Origin: Liquidambar formosana
Taxonomy: Eukaryota; Streptophyta; Magnoliopsida; Saxifragales; Altingiaceae
Length of the DNA: 64,000 nt
Direction of reading: 5' to 3'
Assembly: GCA_039720395.1 (NCBI GenBank)
Contig: CM077828.1
Location: 25,958,717 to 26,022,716 of the forward strand
The position numbers were made by a program, and so were the translations under genes. Shown piece by piece: positions 22,731 to 36,484 of the stretch (positions are counted from its first letter, which is position 1; each line of letters opens with the position of its first letter). The notes under the pieces are model-generated. The model made no database searches and had not been told where the DNA came from. It worked only from the letters and a program-made list of their open reading frames with translations.

Positions 22731-22973
22731 TTAGTGCTTCTGGGTTGTCTTTTGATACTTTGCTTTAATCCACTGAAAACCCACAGAGGTTCCTTCCTTG
22801 ACCTTCCTCATGCCAGTTGAAGCCACTGCCTTGGTCTTGCCAAGCCCTTCTCCAACCTTCTTTTTGTACTTTTCAGTTGAACTACCACTCTTTTTGGTCT
22901 CTGGGATAGGCTGGGAATCGACGGGGTCCCATTGATCAGCCCATGAGGTGCCGTATGAGCCGTTTGCTTCCAT
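22731..22973 (-). CDS. Small basic plant protein of unknown function (80 aa)
   Basis: A single-exon frame starting MEANGSYGTSWADQWDP and ending KAKYQKTTQKH. The N-terminal SWADQWD motif and Lys/Gly-rich core (KYKKKVGEGLGKTKAVA, then GFQWIKAKYQK) match a family of short conserved plant proteins that I recognise but cannot name or assign a function. It has no signal peptide or membrane segment and is strongly basic. Support for a real gene: the pattern of conserved motifs, a TATA box about 150 bp upstream, and a CT-repeat leader typical of plant 5' untranslated regions. The ATG at 22973 is the first in the frame. Confidence 0.85.
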   Translation of the reverse strand: MEANGSYGTSWADQWDPVDSQPIPETKKSGSSTEKYKKKVGEGLGKTKAVASTGMRKVKEGTSVGFQWIKAKYQKTTQKH

Positions 22974-23010
22974 TGCTGCAAAGCTTTTAACAAGAAAATT
23001 TCAAGATTTT

Positions 23011-23016
23011 GAGAGA

Positions 23017-23058
<42 letters not shown>
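23011..23058. repeat. (GA)n microsatellite in the leader of the small gene
   Basis: About 24 GA units with one interruption (TA at 23031). On the minus strand it is a CT-rich leader ending some 38 bases before the ATG. Confidence 0.95.
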
Positions 23059-23122
23059 TATGGGAACTTGTTAAGGCAAGAAGAGAGGTGGGGTTGAATG
23101 CAGGAGTTCAATCTGCCTGTGG

Positions 23123-23130
23123 ATTTTATA
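23123..23130 (-). promoter_or_regulatory. Likely TATA box of the small gene
   Basis: The minus strand reads CTATAAAAT here, about 150 bases upstream of the ATG, which leaves room for a CT-repeat 5' untranslated region. Confidence 0.55.
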
Positions 23131-25414
23131 GGGGGAGGTCCAACTTGGAGAAGTATAATAGAGATTGTAGCAATGTGGAATTTGAAAAGTCTAACACGTT
23201 ATTAATTTGAAAGACAAGAATACCCTTTTCCTTCCTTTCTAGTGGCTAAAGGATGTAACAGTGTCAGATTAACCGCGTCCCATGAATCCTCAATACTAGC
23301 CACCTTTTTCATATGGGGTTTTGTAATCTGGATTAGATTAGGTACTGTATAAATTCTTTTTTAATGGAGGAATCTTCGAGTTTCAACCATTTCACTCCAA
23401 TTCTTTCCAAAGTTTTGATTTCTGGCAGATTATTCAAAAGTCATCTGAATTTTTTGCTAGAGTAATCAGGATTATTATAAAGGAAACAACTTCTCTCATT
23501 CATTTTATGATTATAAAATAATTTTTTATGAGTTTCAACTTTCTGTTTACTGCCTCATATCCACCTGAGGATGAGCTCTAGATGTGATTAATTAGTCGAT
23601 GAGGCATTAGCTTAGCAAAGCAATGACACCTGGTTATGGGTGATTTAGTCATCGTATACTTTCATATATATATATATATATTAGTAATCAGGGGGCACAT
23701 GTGACATGTGTGCATTGTGATGCACATTAGACTCTTGTTTTTTAAATAAAAAATGATACAATTACCAATTGTTAGTTTTCTTTTTTAAAGTACCTATTTT
23801 TTTAAAAATATGTTTCAAATTTCATTCACTTTAAGTAAAAGAAACGTGGGAGAAAAATCTTATCCTCTTGAATATAATAAAAGATAATGTAAGAAATGTG
23901 CTGCAAGGGTGAGAAGGAGAGAAAATGAGTATTTTGTGAAAAGAAAAAGAAACATGGAAGAGAGAGGTAGTGGAAGTTTTTTTTTTTTTTTTTTTGTCTC
24001 TTTTTCTTCAAACATAGGAGACACCCAAACACGCACTTACGCGGTAAGTTGGCAATATAAATATGCTTATTAATATTTTTTTTAACTTAAATGCCATTAG
24101 AATAAAATTAAAAGATAAAAGAAATGATTATTTTGATTTTTGCAACCAATCAACCATAGTAAGAGTTGGCGTAGGTATAAAGATTAGAATACATATTATA
24201 GATGTATACCTTTTTTTCTCATGGCATTTTTTTTTGGCATTTAGAAGAGATTTGAAGATTCCAGATTATTCTATGTTATAGGGGCAGTACCATAATTTCA
24301 CAAGGTGCATGTGGATAGTCAACTTCTGGAATTTTTATATTGCAGATGACGAATTTTGACCATTAATTCCCCACGCCAACATCCTTTATTTGCTTAGCTG
24401 CATACACCATTGAGGAGGTAGACGGACAGACGAACCTTCTGGTTGCTGGTGCCAAAGTCTCCCTACAGCTTCTAGATATTTCATGACCATCCTCGCTTTC
24501 CATTCATTTACTCCTTGTGAACTTTGACAAACCGATACAATGAGGGGGGCTTTATGGGCGTCTTTATTTTAAAGAAGAGGAATGCTAATATAGTCTCGGT
24601 CGCATTATGATTGATACGTGTCATATACGGGATCTATAACAGGTGTCTGATACACACCAATCACAAACTGCCACGAGTGTAATTAGAAAATATTGCATGG
24701 ATTTTGAACTTGTGTCGCACTACTATTAGATAAATAACTCTTCAATGGTCTCATCGAAAAATGATTTGATAACATGGATCAATCAAAATTTCATATTCCT
24801 TTTTGTCCTATATAAATGTCTAGGATCATCAACCCCAATCAAATTTAACCCAAGTTACCTAATCATGTCCAAGAAACTAATCATGCCCAGGAAACTACTT
24901 GTGCCAAAGGTCCTAATTAGACCAAAAAAAAAAAAAATAAAAAAAACCAAAAAGAAAAAACCCAGAAGGAAAAATATAAGATTTAAAATTGGGGGAATTT
25001 TAGATTGATTAGATTACAGGAAAATAATTAATGTTGAGTGCTATTTTCAGTTGATGCCCCCACCCCCATATAATTAACGCAATCCCCACCTAGTCATGGA
25101 CCCGGGACCTGTTGCAAGGAGCTTGGAATCAGTTGTGAGAAGAGGTAAAGGGATTTTGTCTAAAGTCACATTATGCGGCATTAAACATCAGTTTGCAAAC
25201 ATTTTGATCAGTCATAAGATGTATGAACATGATGCGAGTTTAAATGGTAGCTTGTGATTTATCAGATTTGGTTTAACTACAAAATTCAAGATGTCATTGA
25301 ACTAAAAGAGACAGAGAAAAGTAAAAAACCACCAGTTCACACATAATTTTCTTAGAGGAGTTCAATTAAATTGCATATTAGCAATTTCCTCAGACAGACA
25401 AACTGCAGCTCCAT
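23131..25414. other. Intergenic DNA between the small gene and NAGLU
   Basis: No gene was recognised. TA repeats lie near 23666-23681 and a T run at 23977-23995. Open frames here are AT-rich and lack domains. Confidence 0.5.
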
Positions 25415-28400
25415 TTAGTGATCATATGTGTCCGGATTTTGCAAGTACTTGTTGTAAAGCCACCGGGATGTGTTGAGAGCATTTCCGATACCATTCACTG
25501 GGTATACTTCCCTACTACTTTGCCAGTCATTTGTAAGTTTGATCCATTCCCTCCTCCAATCCCTCAATCGAAACCCATCACCCTTCTCTAAACTCTCGGT
25601 TAAAAATTTGAAATATATAGCTGCTCGAGGGCCATAGTAATCTCGTAGAAGCCCACTCCAGTACTTGTTTCCTAGAAGACAGAAATAATGAAGATGACAT
25701 GAATGTATGGCAATATTCCGTGAAAACAGTCATATATCTGCTTTATTGGATGTAGACCAAGGGGTACCAAACATGGATTGGAAAGTGCTCAGATGCATTT
25801 AAGAAATTGCATCCGAGTTTTCTTTCAACTGACCACAAGGAAACCTGATGGAATATTTTATTAGGCATCCAATGGGATTATCCTATAAAATCCTGCAAGT
25901 TGAACTGTAAGATATGACTAATAGAAAACTGACAAGAACGCTAAGGCTGAACTCATTTCCTACCATAGTCACGAAGCAGACTAGCATCCTCCTCAGTGTT
26001 GTCAAACCACATAGTTATTTGAGTTCTCGCGTTCCATTCAAACTGCATTTTTTAACAAAATTAATTCAAATGATCTTAATTGCGATGTTACCAATCTAAG
26101 GTAATAGTTTGAAGGGCTTCTCACCTGTTTTTCCTGTTCTTTGTTTAGGGCAAGTTGCTTTGCACTTTCTAACCAAGGTCCTAAAAGAAATCCCTCATGG
26201 CAAGCTAGCAGTGTGTCCATATCATTTACAAGGTCAAGGAACTTCTGGCTGTGACAAGCAACTGCATGGACATCATGTAGCTGATAGGCTTCTATGACCT
26301 TTAAGAACAGTTGGTTTGCATATTTAGCCAAAGCTTGTCTTGTCAGGTCAACAAGGTCATAACTGAGAATACAATGAGAATGGCATATCAATAAATATGA
26401 AAAAAACAAAGGAGAAAGTAGAAAAGTAGCACAAGAGAGTGTGTAACTGGTAATACTTTGAAGATGCATCTATTTGGTGTTTTGAATATAAAAAATGCTA
26501 ACCTGTAAGTGTTACTTCCCGATAGTTCATCCCCACTTGAGATAAAAAGTTCTAATGCACGTATCACTTCAGAAGTTGAATACCATAGATGAGGTTGATC
26601 AAAAGAATCAGCTGTTTCCTTTAAAAGAGCTCTTCTTGAATCTGGTTGGCGATCGCATTGATGTCGTCCTCGCATTGATAGTTGTGGTATGGAAATAAAG
26701 TATGGATCAACATCTGGGAATGCCACAATTACATCCCTGTTTTTGTCCTGTCCCCATATCACAAAGTTATAGGCTCAAACATAGTAAATGGGCTTGGCAG
26801 TCCATATGGCTAATTGCGTCTTTCTGGATATGAAATTGAGTGTGAGGCATGCTATCAAGATGAGATCTGGTTTCATATAGTAAAAGTATAATACTAGGGT
26901 CAAGCTAAAGCTTCAGTTCAGTGCCCAATTTCAGACCAAACTTGGCCAGAGGCTGACGTATGTATGTATGTTGTGAGAGTTATAGGCTTAGCCCAAGCGC
27001 GGACTATGAAGGCCCTAGAAAATGCTTGCAAACAAAGGTCTAGGGTCATTTGTGCTATTACTTGGAAGTTGAAGCAGCTCGTTTTAGGAATCATATCAAT
27101 TTATCCCAAACTTTGATCGCGTGGACATCTAAAAACCAGATGTTGCCACATCAATGTTAGGTCATCACAATATCCAATAAGACACAAGTACCCAACATGA
27201 CACACAAGATCCATAAAGAGTTGGTTTAGAGATGGAGGCGGGAGTAAGTGGGGTTTTGGGGTCTACCCCCAGCCTACTTGTAACTTCTGGAGGTAAGGGG
27301 GATTAGGCAGTCCTCCCCCAAGCTGGGTAACAAATACCTTCTTTCCTCGTGACTGAACCAACACTAATAGATTATGACTATCAAGAAAGTAGAAATGGCA
27401 GAGAAAAGAGATGCACTTTCTGGACACAGGATCCGGGATTTTTTTTGAGAAATGGACAGTCCCTTCCCTCAATATCCTGATCTTACCACATTGGTGCATG
27501 TGTAAACAAGAGCTCTACCTAAACAAGCTACATCCCTAGTGCAGAAAGTGACTTCTCCAGCTGAAGAGCACAATTAGACATTTACCTAAACAGCTAGGTC
27601 TTAAACAGATCCCAATTAGATCTTATTCCCTGATCTCTAACTATATGCAAGACAACTTTATATTAAAGTATGGAAAACTTATAAGAACACCAGTTGCTGC
27701 AGGCGTAATTAAGAAGAAATCCATGATTACTCTATGGTTAAAATAATATGAATCAAGTAGGGGCACTTACATAGGAGCCATCTGTGCAGTTGTAAACTGT
27801 GTGATATAATATATTCCAGGCATCTTCTATTGATGGAACAGATCTCTCATAACGTCTTGTTGAATATAGATCAATCCAAGCCTGAAAAAAAATAAGTTAA
27901 GGAATTCTTAATTCCAAATTATGACCTCCCTTCCTACCGATCCATTCTCATGCATACAAACAGTAACAATAAGAAAAGGAAGAAGAGAAACACATGCACC
28001 TCCAGAATCTGATTAAATTATAGATCCAAAAAAAGTTAGTTTTTATGAGTCCTGAGAATATATAGATATTTACATGGCAGTTAAAGGGAGATAAGGCCTG
28101 GAAATATGTAGACACCACCAAGTGCCGCTCAAAGTTTTTAAGGAACTCTGTGTGGAAAGCATATCTAAAAAGGGAAGAGTTAAACTCCACCCTTGTTGAG
28201 TCGCAGGACTAAATCCCCAACCCACCTCATGAGGAAGCGATGAAAGAACATTACAATAGATATTTTTTCATTATTTAGCAGTTTTTACTTGCATTTCAAC
28301 TCAACAATTTTTACTTCCATTTGTCCCAGAAGCCTAAACTATTGGGTGGAGGGCAGGCCCAAACAAGTATCAAAGTCAATTCTTTAGACGATGTGGGACT

Positions 28401-28730
28401 TCTCAACACTTTTTAACTTTACAAAATCATGAAATGGAACCATAAATGCATAAAAAGTGCTACACTTTGGGCATTAGAAAAGAAACTTAACATTACCTTC
28501 ACATCGATAGTGTTATGTCGAAATGCCATTTCAGACATGAGATCATAAACAACAGGATTCTGCTCAATGCCCTCCATTGACATTCCAACACCAACCTTTG
28601 GACAGGGAAATAGATAAGAGTAAGATATTGTGCTAAAGAAAAGGCAAAATATCAGAAAAAGGGATTAATATCATTAAGATTTAATCAACATTTTTTTTTT
28701 CAAGGAATTGTGTGTATATGCATGGGTGGC

Positions 28731-28769
<39 letters not shown>

Positions 28770-31700
28770 CTGTAGTTAGAGCCAAGCACAAATTTTGCAG
28801 GAATAATAGGCTGTCAAAATAATGTTATTAACGATGTTACCATAATGATACCGTATGGCTGAAAAACTTCATAACATATTTGCAATCAAATCAAATCATA
28901 ATATTATGGAAGAAGCAGCAAGGGTTGAATAAATAAACTTACCATTGTTGAGTTTACACTAGTATGAGCTTCAACAGGTCCAGATGCTATTGCATCTAAA
29001 ATACCATACATCTCAACTGTTCCCAGCAAAATTGTGCAGCATACACCTGTAAGGCAGAAAGCCCGCAAATCAAATAAAGACTTGAAAAGAAAAAGATAGA
29101 AAAGAAGCAGCAGAAGTTCCAGGTAGTTTATGGACTTAGTTTTATTAGAACCTAGTTCACTGGTTGAAAATTATGTATACATATGGAACTTCATAACTAG
29201 CTTCATCTGAAGATTTGGAGACAAATGTCTCACTTTGACATGGACACTGCAAATCACCAAAGTCTACACACGGGGATATATTTGTCTGTGTGTTTATGTG
29301 AAAGAAACATAGAAAGTTATCTTCAATAGTCTTGCCAGCCCACTAGAGTTAAAAGGGTATGGGTTTGGATGCTAGACCCACTTTGACCAATCCTAACCCG
29401 ATCTATTAAAAACTAAAATAAGGAAATATTTTCTAATATTGTAAATATTTTTAGATTCATCTTAACATTGTTCTATTATTAATTTTGATATTCTTAATAT
29501 AAAGCACGGAATGGGTCCAGATCAATGCTTTGAGCTGCATAAATTTGACACAACCTGACCAAGTTCAGACCTACCAACTGCCAGTTTGAGCACCAATCCA
29601 ATATAAATTATCAGAAAATGAAGAAAATAATAACCTTATAGTAGAATATTTTTAAGCACAGTGCATGCAGCCATGCAGGTGAACAAATTGAAATTGACAA
29701 ACTATTATAAGACACTTGTGGACATGGGCATCACTTGTAAAGTATTTGACCCACTTATTCTTAACTGGACAAGTGTTGTACATGTCATAGAAAAATAGAA
29801 AGAGAAATGTAACTTTCCAGATGTAAGGAACACCATAAAATTGCTCTGAAGTAATCCATATGGGTTTCGCCTCAGCAAAGAGATCAAGGACAACCAGCCT
29901 TCCCACAGGAACAGAATGCAGAAGTGCCTGAAAACCAGCACATGTTATTGTCAACCAGAACATATGCATAACAAGAGAATTGGACCACAACCCCATCAAA
30001 GGGATCAAAACCATAAATGTCTAGCATGTAGATAATATAAAATAGAATGATGGCACATGCCGCATTTACAATATAGATCAGAAAGGCCATAATCCACGGT
30101 ATTGTACCATACTAATTCATAGGATCTTGCGGCTATTTGTCCCAAATCCCTTCAACATCTAAAAGGAAAACTTCAACATGTAATGGAGCTTCCAACAATC
30201 CATACGTAAATCAGAGTGCTGATTAAAACTGAACAATGATATAAAAAAGAATACTTTTAAAACTCAAATTTGTTGGTGGAAACCTAATTCTTTTAATGTA
30301 GGAATCGTGAACCTTTAAAACTGAAATCAGGGGGCCATGGGGCAATTCCCAAGTTCTCTTTCCAAATAGAAAACCATACGTAAATCAGAGTGCTGATTAA
30401 AACTGAACAACGATATAAGAAAGAATACTTTTAAAACTCAAATTTGTTGGTGGAACCCTAATTATTTTAATGCAGGAATTGTGAACCTTTAAAGCTGAAA
30501 TCAGGGGGCCATGGGGCAATTTCCAAGTTCTCTCTCCAAATAAAAAACCACCATGAGATTTCAAACATGCATACATTTGAGCATAGTAATGAGTTTTCAT
30601 ATATTAACCTTTTTATTTTTTCATTTCTTAATCTAAAAAACAGAATGTGAATTCACGATTGACACTCTACAGCTTTCATTGTTTTCATTTAGTGCTCAAA
30701 TCTCAACAAAATTGCACTCTTTTCGGTTTCAGATGCCCAAAAGCCAGTGCTTGCTTGAAATGAATGAATCAGTGTACATGCCTGGAAAATTGCATCAAGA
30801 ATAGCATAACCATAATAGCAAAAAAATGTATAGAATATGACCTTCATTTGCGGAGGCCTCCAGAATGGATCATACGAAAACAGCCATCCCTACAAAAGAA
30901 ATTAGATAAATTAGAATGTTAGAAAACATGAAAGTTATTATTATTATTATTTTTTTGATAACGAGGAAACCCTTTGGGCAAGGCCCAGGCCCATATAAGA
31001 CACCACAACCCATATGGACCAGGTAAGTCCAAGACGAAACTTGTGTGGGTGGCTCAAAGGGGTTTAGCAAGAGTAGAACTCACTTAGGACCTCTGCTTCT
31101 TGGGTTAAAGATGGAAGTAATTAGTGATTGAAATCCAACACTAGTAGAAAAACTACAAAAAGAAAGTCAAGGCCATAGTGGAGAAGTGACCAAGGGAAAC
31201 TGAGTTCCAATTTGAACTGAAAATATATGTAAAACCAAAGTGCATAAATGTCCATTTAGTAGGACTATTAAATTATTAAAGAAGATATTCTGTGACTTGA
31301 TAAAAATACATCCTTACATTTCAAAATTAAAACAGGTAGAAATTTATCCACTCACCTGCATTAGCCAGACAGCATCGCTATCACCGCTTTGCATTCCCCT
31401 AAAAGTTGCTGCACCTAATGAAGTGATGTACTCTGGGTCATCTACAGGTGGAGTGTTCTCGTCAAAAGTATCACTGCAATAGATTCAGCTAATTATTACG
31501 TAAAAATTAATAAATAAGCATGAAATATATATATATGTGTGTGTGTGCGCGCGCGCGCGCGTGTATATATGTGTGTGTGTGTATAAAGGAAGCCGGAGGG
31601 AGAAGGGGGAATGGTGCTTTAATTAAAAGCCAAACAAACAAAAAAACAAAAACAAGTTAGGGTAAATTACACTTTGCCCCCTTCAAGTTTAAGCCGATTT

Positions 31701-34700
31701 CAGCAAACCCCCCTATAGTTCAAAACCAGACATATGACTACACCTATTTTGCAAAAGATGTCACTTTGCCCCCTTCCGGTGATGACGTGTCAGCTAAATG
31801 TATTGCCACGTGTCATGTGTGAGGGGGCAAAGTGTAATTTATGAACTATAAAGGGGTTTGCTGAAAATGGCTCAAACTTGGAGGGGGCAAAGTGTATTTT
31901 ACCCAAAAAAGTAAACAACTTCTAGGGTAATGTAGTCATTTAAATATTTGGAGTAGTGACTGTTTGGTCAAATGTATACGATTCTATATTTTCTTCTTCA
32001 CCATTAGGGCAAACTGTCCCCTTTTTCCTTCTGCTAGGTGTGCAAACTTTGTCCTAAAAATAAGGAAATTAAGATATGAGCACAAATTCCTGAATAAATT
32101 AGAGCCCACTTAATAGAAAATATAGAATATTTTGAGCTGAAAAAGCATTGGGATTTAGGATAACCCTAAAGATATACAGATGCAAAAACTAGGCTGGAAA
32201 AAGCAAGATTAAATTGAGAAAAGGAAATATTGATGACTGTAAAAAGGTGAAGTGACAATATTTTCTATGGATAACTTATACATTCAGCAATGCTGAAGTA
32301 TCATGGACAAACATAATGATTAATAATCATCTCATCCTCGCTCACCGATAATTTTATCCAATAATTTAAAAAAATTATAAAATGACCTGTTTACAGTAAA
32401 ATAATAAATTAATAATCCATACAGATGTAAAAAATAATGGGTTTAAAAAGATTGCAAGAGTAGGAAAGTGGAGAAAATTTTACCAGTTGTATATGTGGCC
32501 AGTCCTTCCATATTCTGACCAAAAAGGAAATTGCAAATGTTACAGACAATTAAAAGTTATAAGTATTCTGCGCATAAAGGCATATAAGTGCAATGATCGT
32601 TTGTATGCACAAAAATAAGGTAGAAAAACAGGTGCGGGTTGTTTAGGCGAGCCACACCTTTTAATTGTTGTTCAATGAATGCTTTCCCAATTTCTATGAA
32701 CAAGGGATCGTTTGCATCAAGAAGGTACGTGCAGCACCATCTAGGGTCTTCTTGAACAGTAAACCTGAAGCAGTATGAAGAGAATAAAATATTACATAAA
32801 AGAGACACAAGAAACCACTAAAGTATTTAGATTGAGGTTGAATATATGATTGCTAGGATCCAAAGTAAATAGCATCAAGGATAGAACACAGAGCATCAAA
32901 GGGGCAAGGGGTGATGGAACAAAATTCGAAAATTCCTCCAAGATGCATGTGCAAATTCGTCATAGTGATCTTAACAGGAAATTTTGGATTTTTAATTTCA
33001 TTCCTAATCTTATTTCCCTTTTTCAATGCCCGAAAAATTAATCTCCGTCAACCCATCATACATACCAAGAACTGTGATAAAGATAAAAGCTAAATTGTTG
33101 ATTTTGACAAAATATTAGAGAATGATTACATGACATGTGATCATCCTAATTTTTCAGATGTACATGTGAAATGATGGACCCCAATCTACCATTTTAAAAC
33201 CATGTATATTACAGTATAGTATAATTGCTCGACATATATATATATATATCTAACTAAAATTAGTGACCAGTCCTTTCGAAAATTTTGGATCTTTTTTCAG
33301 TTTAGAGAATAAAAGGCTTAAAAATTTGCCAAAATTTCAGTATTTCAAAATGTGTTTGAGATGGTAACTGAAGATCCTCTGAATCATCTTCCAGCCCCTC
33401 CAAACAAAAATACTGAAGCTACCTCTGATTGGCAGCAGTGGCTGGAAACATGTAAACCAGTTATCCAAATTATTGTGTATAAGGAAGCAAACAATTCTTG
33501 CATTTTGAAGCAATAAGACAGAGACGTCTTCTGCAACATGACATATCATATTAGCAGATAGCAATAAGCCAGTACTTACCAATTTCCTAAGCGCGTAATT
33601 TTTGCTGATGGAAATATATATTTCAATGCTGCAGGAACATTTCCAGAAAAGGCCGGAAGAACTGAAAACACATAGGAATATCTTTAATAGTATTTCATCC
33701 CCCCAAAATAGCCACACAACAAAAAAAAAAAAAAAAAAAAAGAGTAACTTTTTCCAAACATAAATTAAATTTCCGGTTCAACTTAGAAGGAAAAAAGGAG
33801 TATACATCAATTCTAATATCTTGTAAAAGTAATTATACTTCAATATAAAATCTGCAAAAAGTGAGCACCAGAAGAGGATAACTTTTCAAATTGAATTATC
33901 AGAGGATAACTATTCATTAAGGAAGAAATGAAAAGAGAGAACCCCTGTACACCCGGTTTATGCAAGCCAAAAGGTAAAAAAGAAAATCAAAAGTGTAGAG
34001 ATTTGACAAAAGAATCAAAGAGAGTCCAATTCAAAAAAGCCATCCAGGTCTCCCCACTCAAAAAGAAAGTCTAGCATATGTCTCCTCAATCTACCCTGAG
34101 GCCATTCCATCCCTTCAAAATGTCTCCTGTTCCACTCCTTCCATACCGACCAAATGTATCATGAAGGACCATATTCCATACTAACCATGCAAAAGTGCCT
34201 TTTTTCTGTACCTCCATTCCTCAATCAGATTAAAAGTTGAATTGGGGAACGCCCAAAAATCCCAAAACAAAAAGACCATAAATCCAACGCAAGCTTGCAA
34301 TGAGTAAGAAGATGATCCACACTCTCTGCCTCCTCCTTACCCATCACACACTGGTTAGGCAAAACATAACATTTTCCTTACTAGTTTTCGGGAGTAAAAC
34401 ATTTCTCCCACATTTCTCTCCAAACAAAAACGCCACCTGTGAAGGGACCAACGTAATCCACACCTTGGGTGCAGGAAATGAAACACCCGTCTCGTATCAA
34501 TGCAGGCAAAAAAGTGACTTAACTCTGAAACCCTTATTGTCTGCCCTCTTCCATAAAATTATTTTCACATCACCCTGAACCACCTTCACCCCATAAATCC
34601 TTTCGAAAAAAAAATTGTCACCTCTTCCATTTCCCAATCGTTACAATTTCTTTCAAACACTACTTCCCAATTTGCCACCTCATTAGTCCAAATCATATGA

Positions 34701-36444
34701 TCCTTAATCCTCGCCTCTTTACTAACTGCCACTGTGTGAAGAGTAAGGAAATAATCCTAAAGAGCTTTATCCCCCACCACACATCCAGCCAAAATCTAAC
34801 CCAGTCTCCACATCCCACCTTAAATTTGACCTCACCCACAAACTCCCTAGAGCAGACATGTCCAAACACTTATCCCGTAAGAATGATTAGCCTCCCTCAA
34901 CCACTGTTCCCCATTCACTGCCGTTACTCCCTATATCCAGACATCTGTAAGAATGATTAACCTCCCTCAACCACTGTTCCCCATTCACTGCTGTATTTCC
35001 ACACTATCATCTGTCTCCATAAAGAATTGCAATCCATAGTAAATTTCCACAGCCACTTACCCAAGGTCTTCTCAACCACTGGGAGTTTGTCTCATCAATG
35101 GCTTCAATCTAACCCCTCCAACAAAGGTATATTGCCCACATCCTCTTGAAAAGGATTGTTGCAGTAGCCCACTATACTAGACGCAATGTCATCCTCACCT
35201 CAAATGAGTCACCATCCACGATCATCCTACTGATGTTGTTCATTTTCTCCCAAAGAATGATTATTTGTCTGAAATAATGATTAGAACTGCAGCTGAAGAA
35301 ACACTCTATTTTTTAATGGGGAATTGCTCCATTACTTAGAACTTCTACAAGCTTTAAAATTCCATATAGTAGGGCATGCCAATATGATGATGAACAAATG
35401 CCTTATTACTTTGTTAATTAAATGGTTTTCCTCTATAAAGCAGAGCTTGAAATTGCAACCACGAAAAGTAGTTCGAATTAAAAGAAAAATACATTAGAGC
35501 TAGACTTCAAATTATAATTGGTACCTGGAGTCATTCCAAGTTCAAACATTCTGGTAAGAATTTTCTTCTGCAAAATTAGCTGTTGATCAAACCAATTTTG
35601 TGGTAGTGGTCCACCCCATCTACAATTGAAATATTGTATGTAAATACTGATAAAGATAAAAGAAAAAATAATAAAAAAAAAGAGTGTGCAGAAAGAAGCT
35701 GCAAATATTCATGGACAAAATGAAAGGATGCAACAGTTTTGACTAGAATTATTCTATATTTAGGAATTACAACAGTAATGGTTATGAGAAAAGGGCTCTT
35801 GCTAGAAGCATGACAGCGGACTGTACAGTCTTAAGCCAGAAATCACCTGCTGCTGAAAAAAGAGTGAAAGACAGTAAATGGCATACTCATTTTTCTGATA
35901 ATTACAGTCCTCTAATTAACATTCAAAATTAATGGAAGCGTTCACCAGAAGCAACTTCAGAAAGAGTGGCTTCTGAGTCCAGTCCTTTTTAAATTGTTGC
36001 AGAAAATAATGTCTCTCTTTCAAGAGTTATTTCAACAGTGACATGTTAATTCCGCCCGATAAACAGGTGGTGTCCACTTGTTTTAAGAGTTAATTCAACA
36101 GTGAAAAAGGATTGATGATGACATGAGTACAAAGTGCCAGGAACAGCGACTTCAAAAAATTTTAACATGTAAAGTATGGAATGGACACAAATGTTATGTT
36201 CTGCACAAATACAAAGTGTTAAGTTCAACACAACATAAAAGAACATAAGCAGGGTGTCATTGTTACTTAGGACTAAAGTTATTAACTCGAACATGATTGA
36301 CATTCAACAAGCATATATAACAGATGATGGATATGTTTAGTGTAAAAGTTCAACTTGAAGTAATCCAAGACACAAAATCTTAAGACATTTGTCTTCTCCC
36401 TCCGAGATTTATACAGATTACAGTCTAAGACATTTGATTCAATT

Positions 36445-36484
<40 letters not shown>

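Noticed and set aside
33720..33741. Poly-A tail of the LINE in NAGLU intron 6
   Set aside because: The LINE fragment is on the minus strand, so its tail would be a T run on the + strand; this A run is unrelated.
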